Below the pieces are notes generated by a model. It saw nothing but the letters and a program-made list of their open reading frames with translations. It was not told the origin of the DNA and searched no databases. DNA of 64,000 bases from Ampelomyces quisqualis. Lineage: Eukaryota > Ascomycota > Dothideomycetes > Pleosporales > Phaeosphaeriaceae. The stretch is from assembly GCA_018398575.1 (NCBI GenBank), contig JAGTXZ010000005.1:3782001-3846000 (forward strand). The letters are read 5' to 3'. This document shows positions 1 to 11,809 of this stretch, piece after piece. A program made the position numbers and the translations under genes. Every line of letters begins with the position of its first letter. The first letter of the stretch is position 1.

Positions 1-799
1 GGATTGAAAACTACATTTTCCATCGTCAGTAGCGAGCACGTCCTCCAATCTTTCGAAAGGTAGTACGGCGCTTCGACCCTTTTACTTTTTCCTCAACGCG
101 CGATGGGGACGGTTGAGGTGGGGTGATGAACAGAAAAATTGACCCAGCAGCTTGCGAAGACGCTCCTCATCGCGGTGCAATGACAAAGTAGCGACATGGC
201 TCATCATGAAAAGATGGCGCACTCCCTCCGCTTTCCGTTCTTGTTTGTCATGCAGTGAGACGCTGGGTTGATTAGACCACGGCGTGACCTTGTGACTTGA
301 GGTTGTCGTTCACGGGGATCTGCTTGTGATTAGTGTGGGTCTCATTCAATCATTTTATCACAGTATCTGTGCTAATGCAAGGCTGTAGAGGCGGTTTTCA
401 AGTGGACTTACTCGCATCGCGGGTTGTGGGTGTTTGGAGGAGAGTCTTGGGCGACGCGAAGATTGTCTTAGTGTCGGCGCGTCATCACGGGCCACGCTAG
501 TGACGTAAGCGCGCTCTAACCTCTTCAGTCGAACTCAATCAAACCTCCAACTTCACCACACATGCACCCGCGTTCACCCTGAGGGGGCCTTTTGCTCTGA
601 CAACACACGTTCGAGGAAACTAATTGCGAGCTATAGGCTGATCCATACAGCCCCTTTGGAACCTGTCTTCTAATGACAATACATGCTGAGAAGAAACCCT
701 GGTGAGACCGAAGATAATTTCTTACCCCTACCGGAGGCTACTGCAAGACTTTAGTGTAAAGATTCAAGCCTGAGGATGGTCTTGTGCACCAATAAATTA
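1..799. other. No gene seen
   Basis: I find no open frame with recognisable protein similarity, no tRNA-like fold and no clear repeat in this left edge. It may be the flanking region of a gene outside the window. Confidence 0.5.
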
Positions 800-2330
800 G
801 AACAGCTCTCATTTAAGCATCAAGAGCCGACACGTCCTCCCGAAAGTTCAGCCTGATCTCGAAAGGTTCCCTCCCTACAACTGAGAATGCCAGTTGCCAC
901 TCCCAAAGAAGCTTCCAGCCTCTCTATCAATCGTCTGCAACCAGAACTTCTACACCAATATTGCCAAGAAGAGATGCAGCTCAGCCATGGCGAGCGGTCT
1001 CCCAATGCACCACCTTGGACCAAACCCGAATGTTTGTACAGCGCCAAACTGGTCATCTGCAGGGGCAGGATCCTCGCTAAGCCAACGCTGGCCCGCTGGG
1101 TAGAAATGCATTGGGCTTATGGAAAATCTTCCGCGAACGAGACAATAAGCGGATGGATGTTGACATACGTAACACCAAGGATCCAGTGGCCTGATACCGA
1201 ACATCCCTCGGGAGGAGCGATGCAAAGCACTCCTACTGCCCTATAAAAGGTCAGTAAGAAACAGTAATAATCGCCTTGGGCCGCTTAGGTTGGGTCACAC
1301 ATTCGAAATCCTTCTTTGATGACAGCATCGAGGTATCCCAGGTCAAATCACTTTCGCTGGCAAAGGCCGACCACATTCCGTTGGTTAGTAGCGAGCTAAT
1401 CCGTATTATTAATGAGGTAACTTGTAGTGTCGCTAAGGACTCTCACCGTGGACTCTCTTCCAGCGACGATGATGAGACTGGAAGTAGCGTGCAGTTTAGA
1501 CAACTTCAGCCCTTTGATCCCTTCATAATCGCGTTGGATCATGAGATCAAATTGGGCTTCTCTTGCTCTTGACTAAGTTGGTGATCGATTTTGTTAACCG
1601 CAAGCTGCTAGCGTTGCTTCTGCTTCGCTCGCCATCACGCTTTGCGGCATGCACAGTGCTAGGAGCCCAGCTAAGCTAGGATAATATCGCAGTAACGCCA
1701 TATAGGTAACGTGTCCGATAGAGTTCAAGATAAACGCAATCCAAGTATAAAGCTCATATGTCTCCACGCATCCGAATGATTCACCACAGCCCATGTCTCC
1801 AACCAGATCGAATGCAGCAAAGGCAAACTACTACACTATATTAACTACTGCGTCATTTGGAACCTTAGACACAAGCTTATAAAGTTGGCCAATGAATGCA
1901 GCTACATGTTTCTGGATAATTGGCTCTTGTTGACGCACCGCCTTCTCCGTAAAAGCAGGTTCCATAGCCTTGCGGAACCTTGCATGCACTTTTGGATCGA
2001 TTGTGCTCAAAAAACTTATAAGTCTTCCGGGTTGCGTGTCTTGCCAGAGTTCGCTCTTAGGGAACGCTGGACATCCAGGTGAAATGGCGTAGATATCATT
2101 CCAGGCATTAACACTCGTAAAAGACACTTCGTCTGATGCGATGTGCACGACATCTCCATATTGCATAGGGAAGTCCAGGATATTTGGCGGGGGGATAAAA
2201 GTAGACATTGTAGATCGCGTACTCCTCCCATCCATATTTCTCTAGATCACCCCAGATCACATCTTTGGCGAGTATTTTCTGACGCATCGCGGAATGCACG
2301 CTGGGAGAATGTGTGCTCGGCAATTTGTGC
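800..2330 (-). pseudogene. Cytochrome P450 relic (isotrichodermin C-15 hydroxylase-like)
   Basis: On the minus strand, pieces of one fungal microsomal P450 lie in correct order but in different frames. From the 5' end there is a proline-rich hinge ending in AKYPG (about 2200), a GDVVHIASDEVSFTSV block, a CxFRKAMEPAF-type C-helix region (about 2000), a F-helix region GESFGCVET (about 1780), an I-helix remnant reading VAGRES instead of AGxET (about 1470), a YLDAVIKEGFRM stretch with the ExxR (about 1310), and the haem loop FGFGPRWCIGR (about 1010) with its cysteine intact. The residues expected between AKYPG and YGDVV are missing. In-frame stops lie after the I-helix, before the K-helix and after the haem loop (LVxKF, where TGG is expected and TAG is found), and there is a frameshift before the haem loop. 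The gene cannot make a working enzyme. The TGG-to-TAG change suits RIP. It lies next to an intact flavin monooxygenase, so it may be a leftover of a secondary-metabolism locus (inference). Confidence 0.85.
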
Positions 2331-3277
2331 CATGTTCAACATTTCATAGTATCCGCGCGGAGGTGTCTGCCGTGAGATGAAGGGAAGATTGACGCCGAAT
2401 ATTTCGACTACAACATGTCCTGTGCGTATACCGTGGTCTAGATCTGAATGGTAAACCATGCCTTCGCAATTCTCTGTCATGACGAATAGCGTCATGTTTA
2501 CGATTGGTGTGGCGAAATAACCAATATTCCGGGTGAAATTGTCCGTCGGCTGCATATCTCAGTCGTTCAAAAGCCGTAAAAATTCGATTCCAACGCATCT
2601 TTTAATACCAGTACGTGATTTTGGAAGAGCTCCGGATAGTCGCGTAGAAGGTATGTTCCTATCCGTAGGCTTTCAAGATGATGGGTGATGCTTAGCCGTC
2701 AATTTCATTGCGACGTTTCGACTAGTTCCCCTCGACTCGCCGTCGGCGGCCCCATGTCCTGATTCGGCATAGCTGCCGGCTAGCGGCCTCTCCCCCACAC
2801 GTCAAGCTCGATCTTACACATATGTATGTCAAGTACTGGCGCACGAGTCTTGAGACGAATGAATGGCTACACAATCGGCCTCTCGCATTGAAGTGACAGG
2901 TATCACTTTGCCCCACCCAGGAGACTGGGCATGCTTCAAACATGGACGACACTCGAATTGTGAACGTGAAATGGATCCACATCCGGCCGTGGCGCCCGAG
3001 CATCTTGGATACCGATATGCTTCGTTACCTCGGGGTAACACGAAGAGGGGAAAGGGACCACATGCAGCGAGGGATCATCCGATGCGTTTGACTGATTGGT
3101 CGGGCCCGCTGAAAGTATACAACGGACAGCCGGAGCTGCTTACATTCTGTAAGTGCGGCAACACGACTTCGCTCCGCCTTCCTTGATTTTCTCGTGTTTA
3201 CTATACTTCCCTCCAGTTCTCGTGTACTGCTGCATACTGGAAGCTTGTGCCGGTATATCGAATTGCATGCGATCAGA
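2331..3277. other. Intergenic, with an unplaced coding-like fragment
   Basis: Between the P450 relic and the flavin monooxygenase I see no convincing gene. A minus-strand frame at 2247-2555 has a protein-like stretch (residues near NIGYFATPIVNMT) that I cannot assign. A plus-strand frame at 2863-3186 has no recognisable features. The promoter and 5' leader of the monooxygenase lie at the right end. Confidence 0.4.
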
Positions 3278-5158
3278 ATGAGCGGTTCTCGGCTGTGGCC
3301 TCAAATGCCTGTCGGCAATAAGGACCATACTGATGCTGCGGTGGTGATTATCGGAGCTGGAATTTCTGGTAAAGAGAGTCGCTCCAAGTTAATCTCGTTA
3401 CGCTGATTTTCAACTTCGAGGAATGTGTATGGCCATCGACCTCATCAAGCGCAACTCCCTTCAAAACTTCATCATCCTGGAGAAGTCCTCTTCCATTGGA
3501 GGGACGTGGCACGACAACGCGTACCCTGGATGTTGCTGCGATGTCTGGTCCATGTTGTACAGTTACTCCTTTGAACAAAACCCAGACTGGACGCGTGAGT
3601 ACCCGGGACAAGAAGAAATTCTGGACTACTTGAGGAACGTGGCTCAGAAGTATGGACTCTACAAGTACATTCGCTTCAACACAAGCGTGGAAGAAGCACA
3701 TTGGGACGACGAGAAGCGAAGGTGGAAAATTGATGTAAAAGTCACAGGTGGCAAAGATGCGGAATTTAACCCAGCGTACAGTATCAACACGGACTTTTTG
3801 GTATCGGCTGTCGGACAACTGAATCAGCCACGATACCCTGATATTGAAGGACTAGAGAGCTTCAAGGGCAAAATCATGCATTCGGCCAGATGGGATTGGA
3901 GTCATAGCCTGGAGGGGAAGAATGTCGGTGTCATAGGAAACGGTACGTATTCTAACCTATATCTTGAAAGCGTTGGTTAATCAGTCTCACGGTAGGCGCA
4001 ACAGCTGCACAAATCATTCCCGAAATTCTTACGTCAACCTCATCTCTCACAGTCTATCAACGCTCACCCAACTGGATCATCCCGCGCCTCGATGGCCCCG
4101 TCTCGCCCTTCCGCCGCGCCGTATACCGCTACCTACCCCCCATCCGCTGGCGTATCCGCGCTAGCATGATGGACTTCCGCGAATCCTTCCACGACGCCGT
4201 AACAGACGGAGCCTCCGCGTTCGCCTCCTTGATCCGCACCTCCTGCCTCGACGCCATGAAGATCCAAATCCCCAACGGCAACGAAACTGGTCTCTGGGAC
4301 AAACTCACCCCAGACTACAGCCCAGGTTGTAAACGCGTGATCATTAGTGATGACTACTACCATGCTCTAGCCAACCCCAAGACGACGCTCGAAACCACCA
4401 AAATCGCACGCATCACCGAGACAGGAATCGAGCTCGAAAGCGGCGATAACTACCAGCACGACATCATCGTTCTAGCCACCGGCTTCCGCACAGTCGAGTT
4501 CATGTACCCAATCAAAGTCACCGGCACCGGGGGCCGCAGCCTCGCCGACATCTGGTCGCAAGGTGCGTCGGCACTGTACGGCACGACCGTCCCCTCACTG
4601 CCTAATTTCGGCATGTTCTACGGCCCCAACACAAACCTCGGGCACAACTCCATCATCCTCATGATCGAAGCGCAGTCCCGGTACTTGAACGCTCTAGTCT
4701 CTGCAGTGTTGGATGCGCGGAATCGTGGAGATAGCATTGGCCTCGTGCCCAGAGAATCCCGCACAGATGCGTTCAACGATAAGATCCAAGCGGTTTTAAA
4801 GGAGAGTAGTTTTGCGGACCCAAAGTGTGGGAGTTGGTATAAGAACAAGGATGGGCGGATTACTAATAATTGGTCGGGCACTGTGGTCGAGTATCAGGAG
4901 ATGTTGAGCAAGCTTGATTGGGAGGATTTTGAGACGATTACAGGGAAGGGGGATGTGGCAGAGCAGAGTGGTGGGAATGCGAGCGCGAGTAGAGTTGTAT
5001 TTGGGAGTGGGAAGCAAGAGACGAAGCTTGGGAGGGTGAGGGAGGAGACGGTGGTGAGTAATACGGTTCTGGCGTTAGGGACGTTGAGTGCGGTTGCGGC
5101 GGGCGCTGCGTGGGTCTACAGGGGAAAGTTGCCGAAGAGGTTGGGGTTGAGAGCTTGA
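3278..5158 (+). CDS. Flavin-containing (Baeyer-Villiger-type) monooxygenase
   Basis: Exons 3278-3368, 3421-3942 and 3996-5158 join to 591 codons; both introns are GT-AG, 52 and 53 bp, and both split glycine codons in the nucleotide-binding motifs. The protein should use FAD, NADPH and O2 to oxygenate ketones or related substrates. Seen: an FAD-binding GAGISG motif at about residues 26-31, GGTWHDNAYPGCCCDV just after it, a FKGKIMHSARWD block at about 177-188 matching the BVMO fingerprint FxGxxxHxxxW(P/D), a second Rossmann motif GNGATA at about 202-207 for NADPH, and the FATGF-like LATGF motif downstream. A hydrophobic segment near the C-terminus (about 560-580) followed by basic residues suggests a tail anchor, which is unusual for soluble BVMOs. 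The start was chosen at the ATG just upstream of the first motif; an earlier in-frame ATG exists at 3194. It lies downstream of a dead P450. Substrate unknown. Confidence 0.88.
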
Positions 5159-5343
5159 TTGTGGATTGAAAGAGTAGTGGATATCTTGGAGTTATATGAT
5201 GTAGTGTGAAATGATGAGACTGTAAGCAATGAGCTATAATTACCCAAACGCCCGTCGCCGTGCATGCTAGTGCATTCTAGTCTGGCCCATGAACGCCTTG
5301 TTCTGTTTAAAATAGTCTGTCCACAGAGTTTGAAGAACTGAAA

Positions 5344-6502
5344 TCACACACCCATGGTGAAGTCATGCTCGATGCCAGGCGTGACACTGCTTTGAGTTAG
5401 TACTTGTTTCTCCTGATGCAGTGGAGTGGGGGCTTACCTTGCCATAAACTTCAAGAAGACAACGAGGTACTGATCCACGCGAATAGCTACCTCGTCGTCT
5501 CCACCCTCGCTGAGAACTTCCCAGTCATCTTTGCTATCTTCACCGTCTTTGCCCTTCGCCTGCTCAGTGAGCTTCAGGAGGCGAGTGTCGTCGACCAACG
5601 CCTCCATACCGCTGTCCAGCTTGCTCACATCCTTGCCCGCCTTGAGTTTCGCTAGCCGCAGCTTCAAGGCAGCGTCTGCGCGGTCTAGAAGAACCTTCAT
5701 AACGGACGCATGTTTGCAGGGATGTACTGAAGCCGTCTTGAGGGCGTGTTCGAAGAAGGGGAAGTCTTCGATTGTGACGGTCTTGTCCTTGTAGTCTCCC
5801 ACAATGTCTTCCATCATCTCTTGTGGTTTGAGTGGCACTGAGGTAGAGCCGTAGCCGGACAGGTAGAGTCGCGGAGTTCGGTAGTGTGCGGAGTAGCATA
5901 TGTAGAGGGTGTATGTGCGTAGGGGACTACCATGGTGTCAGTGAAAGTGGTGCTGACGACGGGCGAACAGTGCCTTACGCATTAGTAGATGAACCAGCCC
6001 GGGGATCTCTTATGATCGCTTCGTCGTCGTCATCGTCGTCCTCCATGTCTGGTATCTCGTCGTCTTCTTCTGCCGCACCCAGGTTGCCGCTCTCGTCGAC
6101 TGTCCGCACATCGCGCACCCTGGCCTCCTGACTCGCGGCCATGCCGCCAGTCCGCAGCCAGCCGTCGTCGTCGGTCGCGCCTTCCCCACCAGCAAACCCA
6201 TCGCGCACTATCGTCTCGTCTTGCCCAGCTTCTCCCGCGAAGTTGTCGTCAAGGCGCCGATGGCAGGGCACGCCGCGTGTTACCAGGAACTGCTTGCCTT
6301 CGGGCAGGTATGACACGCGTTTTGCGGGCGAGGACGCATCGGCCCACTGCCACGAGGGGAACTTGAAGACTAGAAAGTCTCCCGCGAGGACAAACTCCTC
6401 GGGCGTTATCTGGCCCGTCTCGCGGAAGGTCGACGTGTGGCTGATGGCGGCGGTGCGCTCGCGAAAGGTGTCGATGTAGGAGCGCACAAAGTTGTACGCC
6501 AT
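5344..6502 (-). CDS. ATG3: Autophagy E2-like enzyme Atg3
   Basis: Exons (minus) 6502-5979, 5926-5438 and 5386-5344 give 351 residues, the usual size for fungal Atg3. Atg3 receives Atg8 from Atg7 and transfers it to phosphatidylethanolamine on the growing autophagosome membrane. Seen: the N-terminal block MAYNFVRSYIDTFRERT, which forms the amphipathic membrane-sensing region; an acidic flexible insert with a run of Asp/Glu (about 150-168) that in other species binds Atg7; the RTPRLYLSGYG core; the HPCKHA motif with the catalytic cysteine at about 245; and the conserved C-terminus ending FTMGV. The last coding exon is only 43 nt and was recovered by matching that C-terminus. Intron borders are GT-AG with a CTGAC branch site in the first. 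Start fixed by the conserved N-terminus although upstream in-frame ATGs exist. Confidence 0.95.
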
Positions 6503-8338
6503 GCTGCTGTTGGGTGTCTGGTAGCGAGTATTGCGGTTGATGACGTGTATGATGGAGTGTCGCGTGTTGTGTGTGTTGTTATCGCCGTGGTGTTTGCTCG
6601 TAGTCGCATGGAGGGGGCGGGGCACATTCGCGCTAGCTCAGCCACAGTCACGTATCCTTCAGAGTCACATGATCCTTCAGTGTCCAGCTGCCAATCTCTC
6701 CTGCCCCTCCAATCTCACCAGGTGATGCTCCGTACACTCACTCACGCTCCCCTCCACAGTCACGCTTCTTTCATCTCGCACGAATTACGGCCCCAGTCGC
6801 CAGATGATGTCACTGCTTCTGAGCGCGAATGCAACGACAACATTTGACTTGTTCATGTGCAGCCCTCGTGAACGTTTTCTCCGACACGGTCCGACGAAGC
6901 ATGTCTTCGAGGAATGCCCCCAAGTTCGGTTTGCAACACCGCCCTAGGAGGACACCTCCGCGTGTCGTACTCTATGATATGAGACCGCTTATCTCGGCTC
7001 AAAACTCCAGTCATGGTAACACTCACCCATCAGCCTTTGCAGCTCTCTCTGAGCGTATGGCCATTGCGCTCAGTGGAACCACTTCGTATTGTTCACTTTA
7101 CCCGTTTGTATTTCCCGATGCTATGAACAACGGAGAAGAGCACCACCAAGTGTCCACGTGCTCTTTTTGTCTACAAGAGATCCGTAAATATTTACCTATC
7201 TCTGTTATTCCCGCAGATTCGTTGATAAAATGAAGCTTACATTTGGAGGGTACAATGCTTGATCTTTCCAATCCAGCATAGCGGCGACAGGTCATCAAGG
7301 CAGCGATATGACCATTTTCTGCCAGGCGATACACTGACGAAGGTAATTGCATATTCACTGTGCCACCACCGTGGCACGGCTTGCTGCGCGAACTGTCCAC
7401 GAACTACTACTATGCAGGTCCCCGTCGCTGAAGTACAAAAGTAGCGCTTATATTTTTGGACAGTTTTGTCGAGGATAGAGTCACACTATGAGCCCTTCTC
7501 AGGACGCAACAGTATAATGATATCTGCGCTAATACTTGTAACAGGTAGGTTCCGGCCGTTACAGGGATACCTTTTCCGCGTCACCCTAACATGCCACCTC
7601 CATCAAGTTCAGCTGCTAACCGCAGTTTCTGCATCTTTCCGAACGAAGTTACCGTCATGTCATGCTCGGAGCCCATGCCTGGAACCTGCAGTGCCCTCAG
7701 GACCTGGTACGAGAGCAAAGCTTTGTGCCCGACGTCTCCACATTGTTCGATCTTTTTGAAGCTTGCTCTATACTATACACAGCTCTCATTTGGAGTCACA
7801 CTTCGTTTGAATACGCCCGTCGTCGAATATGTCTAGCATAACACTGCAGCTGCACAATATCATCATGCACGTTCTTACCACCCTCTGTTACGTACCGCCA
7901 AACTCGACCAGGGGTCCCAGATCGATTTGAAACCCGTCAAAATATGTCGCGCTACCACAAACTATAGAATTTGCAGTGATGGATCTGCTGCTCGTATTAC
8001 ACAGGCTACACTCTCGTCGGTGAGTAAGGCCAAGAGCCACAATACGATGAGACCTTGCTCTCGATAGAGACTACCGGCGACATGGATGTTTCCGCTCATA
8101 GCGATTCGCTCCTATCTGCGGTGCCTTTCGAAGTATAAGAAGACGTGAAGTTGTGGGTCCCGAGATATCTGGATGTACTACGCTATCACAATTCGTCTCA
8201 AGCAGCCAAACCAAGCTACGTTTTCTTGTTCATCGAAGAGACCCTTCTGGAGTTAGCAAGCAAGCCAGGACGATATCAAATCCCACAGTCCCAACTGGTC
8301 TGCGCAGCTTTTGTGTTCCTCCGATTCAATCAGTCACG
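6503..8338. other. Gene-poor interval
   Basis: About 1.8 kb upstream of ATG3 with only short frames on both strands, none with recognisable motifs or spliceable continuations. The part next to ATG3 must hold its promoter. I see no repeat or transposon signature. Confidence 0.4.
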
Positions 8339-8647
8339 ATGACTGAGCCAAAGCCTGCCGTCGATACCCCTCAACCACGTTGTGGAGGCCAGCATCTTCA
8401 CAATCCTCCCGACCATACTCAGGTACACACCGAAGTGAACGCTAAGGTCTATGGCTGCTAAACGATCATATCCTAGGACAGCTCGGGTCGAGGTCCTCAG
8501 GAACAAGCGGATGTCAATACAGCCAATTTGAGCGTTTCTGCTTCAGATGATCAGAACTCGGCAATGTATCGTTGGCTGAAGAAAAACAACAATGAGGGGC
8601 CTTGGACTCCTGACGCCCGCTATTCAGCAACTGTCACCAAGACATGA
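8339..8647 (+). CDS. Possible small two-exon protein, 84 aa, function unknown
   Basis: Exon 1 (8339-8422, 28 codons) ends CAG before a GT donor and exon 2 (8477-8647) begins after a TAG acceptor; joining them in phase 0 gives one frame of 84 residues ending in TGA. The predicted protein is polar, rich in Asn, Gln, Pro and Thr, and ends YSATVTKT; a short WLKKNNNEGPW segment (about 62-72) is the only distinctive piece. There is no signal peptide or membrane helix. The support is only the fitting splice sites and the open frame across the join, plus an absence of other genes nearby. It could also be a chance model or the 5' part of a longer gene. No function is claimed. Confidence 0.3.
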
Positions 8648-11105
8648 TGAAAGATGTTTCCTTAGCATATGCATGGGCGATATTTACTTTTATGGAAGCT
8701 CCTCGATCGACCTCTGGGATTTCACACACCGTTCAAGCTACTGCATTTCTGTTCCGACATTGATTACTCTGATGTTTGCTGGATCAAGCACATGAAACGT
8801 TGTCCGCTTCAAAGCATCTCCACAAATTCAGTAACTAGTGAACGCCACTTCCTTGGGAGCTTATGGCAGACGTCGATCTTCTCCATGAGCTTGATTTTGA
8901 TGAGAGAAGAACCATGCACTTCTCTTTCGCATCACATGTACACAGACGTTGTCTTGTCGTCCAAATTTCGCTACTACAATCAATGATGAATTGGCTAGAG
9001 AATCCATTCCACAGTTAAAATATCTCGATGGCGACACGAGCTTGCAAGCCTGAAAGCTAGAAGAGAACAGTACAAGCCATACATTCGCAAGATCTCAATT
9101 CCAGAATAAGCTTGTATTGACTTGTTATTACACAATCTGCCGTCCCTGAAGCTACTGTGGTGTGTTCGGGTACACAGGTACAAGACTGCAATGCAGGTCT
9201 GACGCCATAATGTTCTTGGGTTACGCAGCTCCCACCAATGTTCACCAGCCAATGTTTGACTCTGGATAATGCTCCCGAGAAGTAACATGACGCATCATGC
9301 GATGTTTCGAACACTAGCACAAGAACACCTGACTGACTGGATAAGAGTTCAGATCCAATAAGATACGGCCACGGCTTTTGTCTAAACGATAAATCAGCCT
9401 ACCGGGACAGAGGACCGGTAGGGAGAATGTACAGCATAACGAAAAAAGCCTAGTACTGTTGTAATGAATGCGGCATGTTACTCTCAGCAATTTCCTTTGG
9501 TCACATCTCTCTTCGTTTGCAGGGACCTGAGCCCGTCTCCGAGAACACGACCTTGGTCATTGCCAGCGACCTCACACCTAACAACTATAGGTATATCACC
9601 GAGCCACGAAGGAGAAGGCGCAGATCTCTCGTCACTCTCAACAAAGAGTTTTTTTCGTAGCGCCTCTATCCTCCGTCAATGCCGAACCACTCCTTTTGTT
9701 CCTACACTGTTCGATTAAGAATACACCGACTCCAGTCTGCGCACACACGAATTCTGTGCACGTATCCCACACACCTCATCAAATCCATCACCAATAAATC
9801 GTCACCCTCGGGCCCCCGCCATCATACAAGCCAATAAGACTATCGGCCCAAGTACACAATCCCAGCAATGGAACCCCATCCCACAAGACGTAATTTGCGC
9901 CACCCACCACCACACTGGCACACCAAACTACCATCGTGAAGGGGAAACACGACTTCAATAGCGTCAAACATACTGGTGTATCGACGCCAGAGCGCACGCG
10001 ACGTCCTATGCCCGCGACTCCAGACCCGCGGGTACGATCCTGCTCAACGGTCAACACTCCGCGCTGCTACACCCGAGTCTAAACGTCTCGCAGACGCGGG
10101 CCTGACTATCTATCGGGGTGAGGGACGCCGGTATATATCTGCTCCGCGCCCTCCTGCGCTCTACATGAGATGATCTGCACATTGCTTCGCATCGTCTTGC
10201 GCGGCGCGTGGTTCTGCCTGTCAACGAGGGCTGGGGATGTACTGATGTTTTCCCATCTCTGCGACGATTTCGGCATATAGTTTTCATCTGGCTTGATGCC
10301 TGTGTTGCTTGCGAAAACGAGTACGCGGAAAGTTGGTGGAGAGGAGGAGGTTGTGGTTGGGCAGCATTGTTTTGTGCATGGGTTCGAGGCGGGGTATTTC
10401 CCGCAGAGTTTTGGTGATGTAGTTGAGATTAGGAGGGAAGGGATTGGGTGGGAAAGGTGGAAGGTGAGGTGGGGGTAGAGGTGCCGGGTATGCTTGAGGC
10501 GTGTGGTATGGCGGCGGTGGGGAGTTGGGTCAGAGGGGATGAGCATGAGGGAGAGAGGTGGATTGGGGTTAGAATGATGGGTCAGTTGGAGGGTATGCTG
10601 TGGAGGCTTTAGTTGGAATTGGAAGAGGGTGGGGAGGAAAGGTGGATAGATGGAGATGGGAGTGGAGGTTGTTGCGTGAGTTGAAGATCAATAAACTTGG
10701 TTTTGCTGCAGTCAAGTATGTGCAACGAATCTTGAACAATGTTAGCAAGTGCTTTTGAAGCTCGAAGCCATATAGTACCATTTGCAACTTGGAGGTATCT
10801 CTGAAACGAACTCCTAACCCCAGATTTTCCTGTCCTGAATGACCATACTGCCCCATACTTCTGTGCAGTATCGAACGACTTGCATATTGAATACTCTGTG
10901 TCGAGCGCCATGACTTCCGAAGTTTTGCATCTACCATGCCCTGCGCCTTGTTCGCAATACGCGCAAGTATAGAGACGCCGTGTTCTGTATCGTCCGTGGA
11001 GGAAGCTCTTGGTGGCCTTATGCCTTTCTGTCGAAATTTAGGCAAAACTGCGCATTCCCAAGTCTGTATGGATATGCGCGATGTGTACCAACTCTTCCTC
11101 CGCAA
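8648..11105. other. Gene-poor interval
   Basis: About 2.4 kb with several frames of 60-180 codons on both strands (the longest on the minus strand at 10569-11105), none with motifs, signal peptides or convincing splice extensions. The stretch 10320-10690 has strongly G-rich plus-strand sequence, which makes long minus-strand Pro/Ser/Thr/His-rich frames by composition alone. Confidence 0.4.
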
Positions 11106-11484
11106 CTAGTGATTCCTGAAATTCTTTTTCTGGTAGAACAGATCCGTCCTCGAACTGCCCAGATTTATAATCTTCGGACACCCGTCGCGGTCCTTCTCCA
11201 GCCGCGTGCACTCAAAGCAGTAGAACGCGTCTGAGATGCCTTCGCCGCCGCACACGACGCACTTGTTCTGGTAGTTGCCAAACGAGCATTCATCGCAGAT
11301 GCGGGCGAGCGTGGTTGGGCGTACGTAGGAGTCGCATACGGGGCATTTTCCATCGCATTTGTCGCAGAGGCGGCCGATAGATATGCCGGCTTGTTTGCGG
11401 CACATTACGAGGTCACTGGCAGGGTTATATAGCTGGGATCGTGAGAGGTAGCGGAGACGAAACTTACGGATGATGGCGAGACAT
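11106..11484 (-). CDS. RDS3: Splicing factor Rds3/PHF5A (SF3b subunit)
   Basis: Exon 1 (11484-11468, 17 nt) encodes MSRHH plus part of Pro; exon 2 (11415-11106) encodes the rest, 108 residues in all (human PHF5A has 110). The intron is 52 bp, GT-AG. Rds3/PHF5A is a zinc-knuckle subunit of the SF3b complex in the U2 snRNP and helps hold the branch-site adenosine. Seen: RLCDKCDGKCPVCDSYVRP, ICDECSFGNYQNKCVVCGG and YCFECTRLEKDRDGC, giving the full set of CxxC zinc ligands, then NLGSSRTDLFYQKK. The very short first exon was found by matching the conserved HHPDL N-terminus. The last residues (KNFRNH) depart from the usual Lys-rich, Phe-Gly-Phe ending. It is head-to-head with a pinin-like gene. Confidence 0.95.
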
Positions 11485-11809
11485 GGTGATGGAACGTGTA
11501 TGGACGGTGGGGCGGGATTCAGAGTTTGTATATGTCCAGATATATGTATTCAAACAGGCAGTGAGGAAGTCTTGGGAGTGGGCGTGTAGGCGGCGCCGCA
11601 ACTTCTGGCATTGGAGTTTGGAATCTGCGGACCTCCGGCTTACGTAACCCTGCCCAGCCCTAGTTAGCACCACTAGCTTGAACTATTGAGCCGTGCGGAA
11701 GCTTCTCGTTCTCGCTTCCCTACAAAACGTTCGCGCAAGCAAATCCATCCTGTTGAGCTTGTTGACCACGCGCACAACGAAACAGCTGTCAGTCTACGCG
11801 TGTGGAAAT
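11485..11809. promoter_or_regulatory. Divergent promoter between RDS3 and the pinin-like gene
   Basis: Only 325 bp separate the two start codons, which point away from each other, so both promoters and both 5' leaders must lie here. An upstream in-frame ATG of the pinin-like gene at 11693 is ignored because similarity begins at 11810. Confidence 0.6.

Noticed and set aside
10569..11105. 178-codon minus-strand frame downstream of RDS3
   Set aside because: The second half is Pro/Ser/His-rich because of G-rich plus-strand sequence; there are no recognisable domains, and it directly abuts the RDS3 stop codon.
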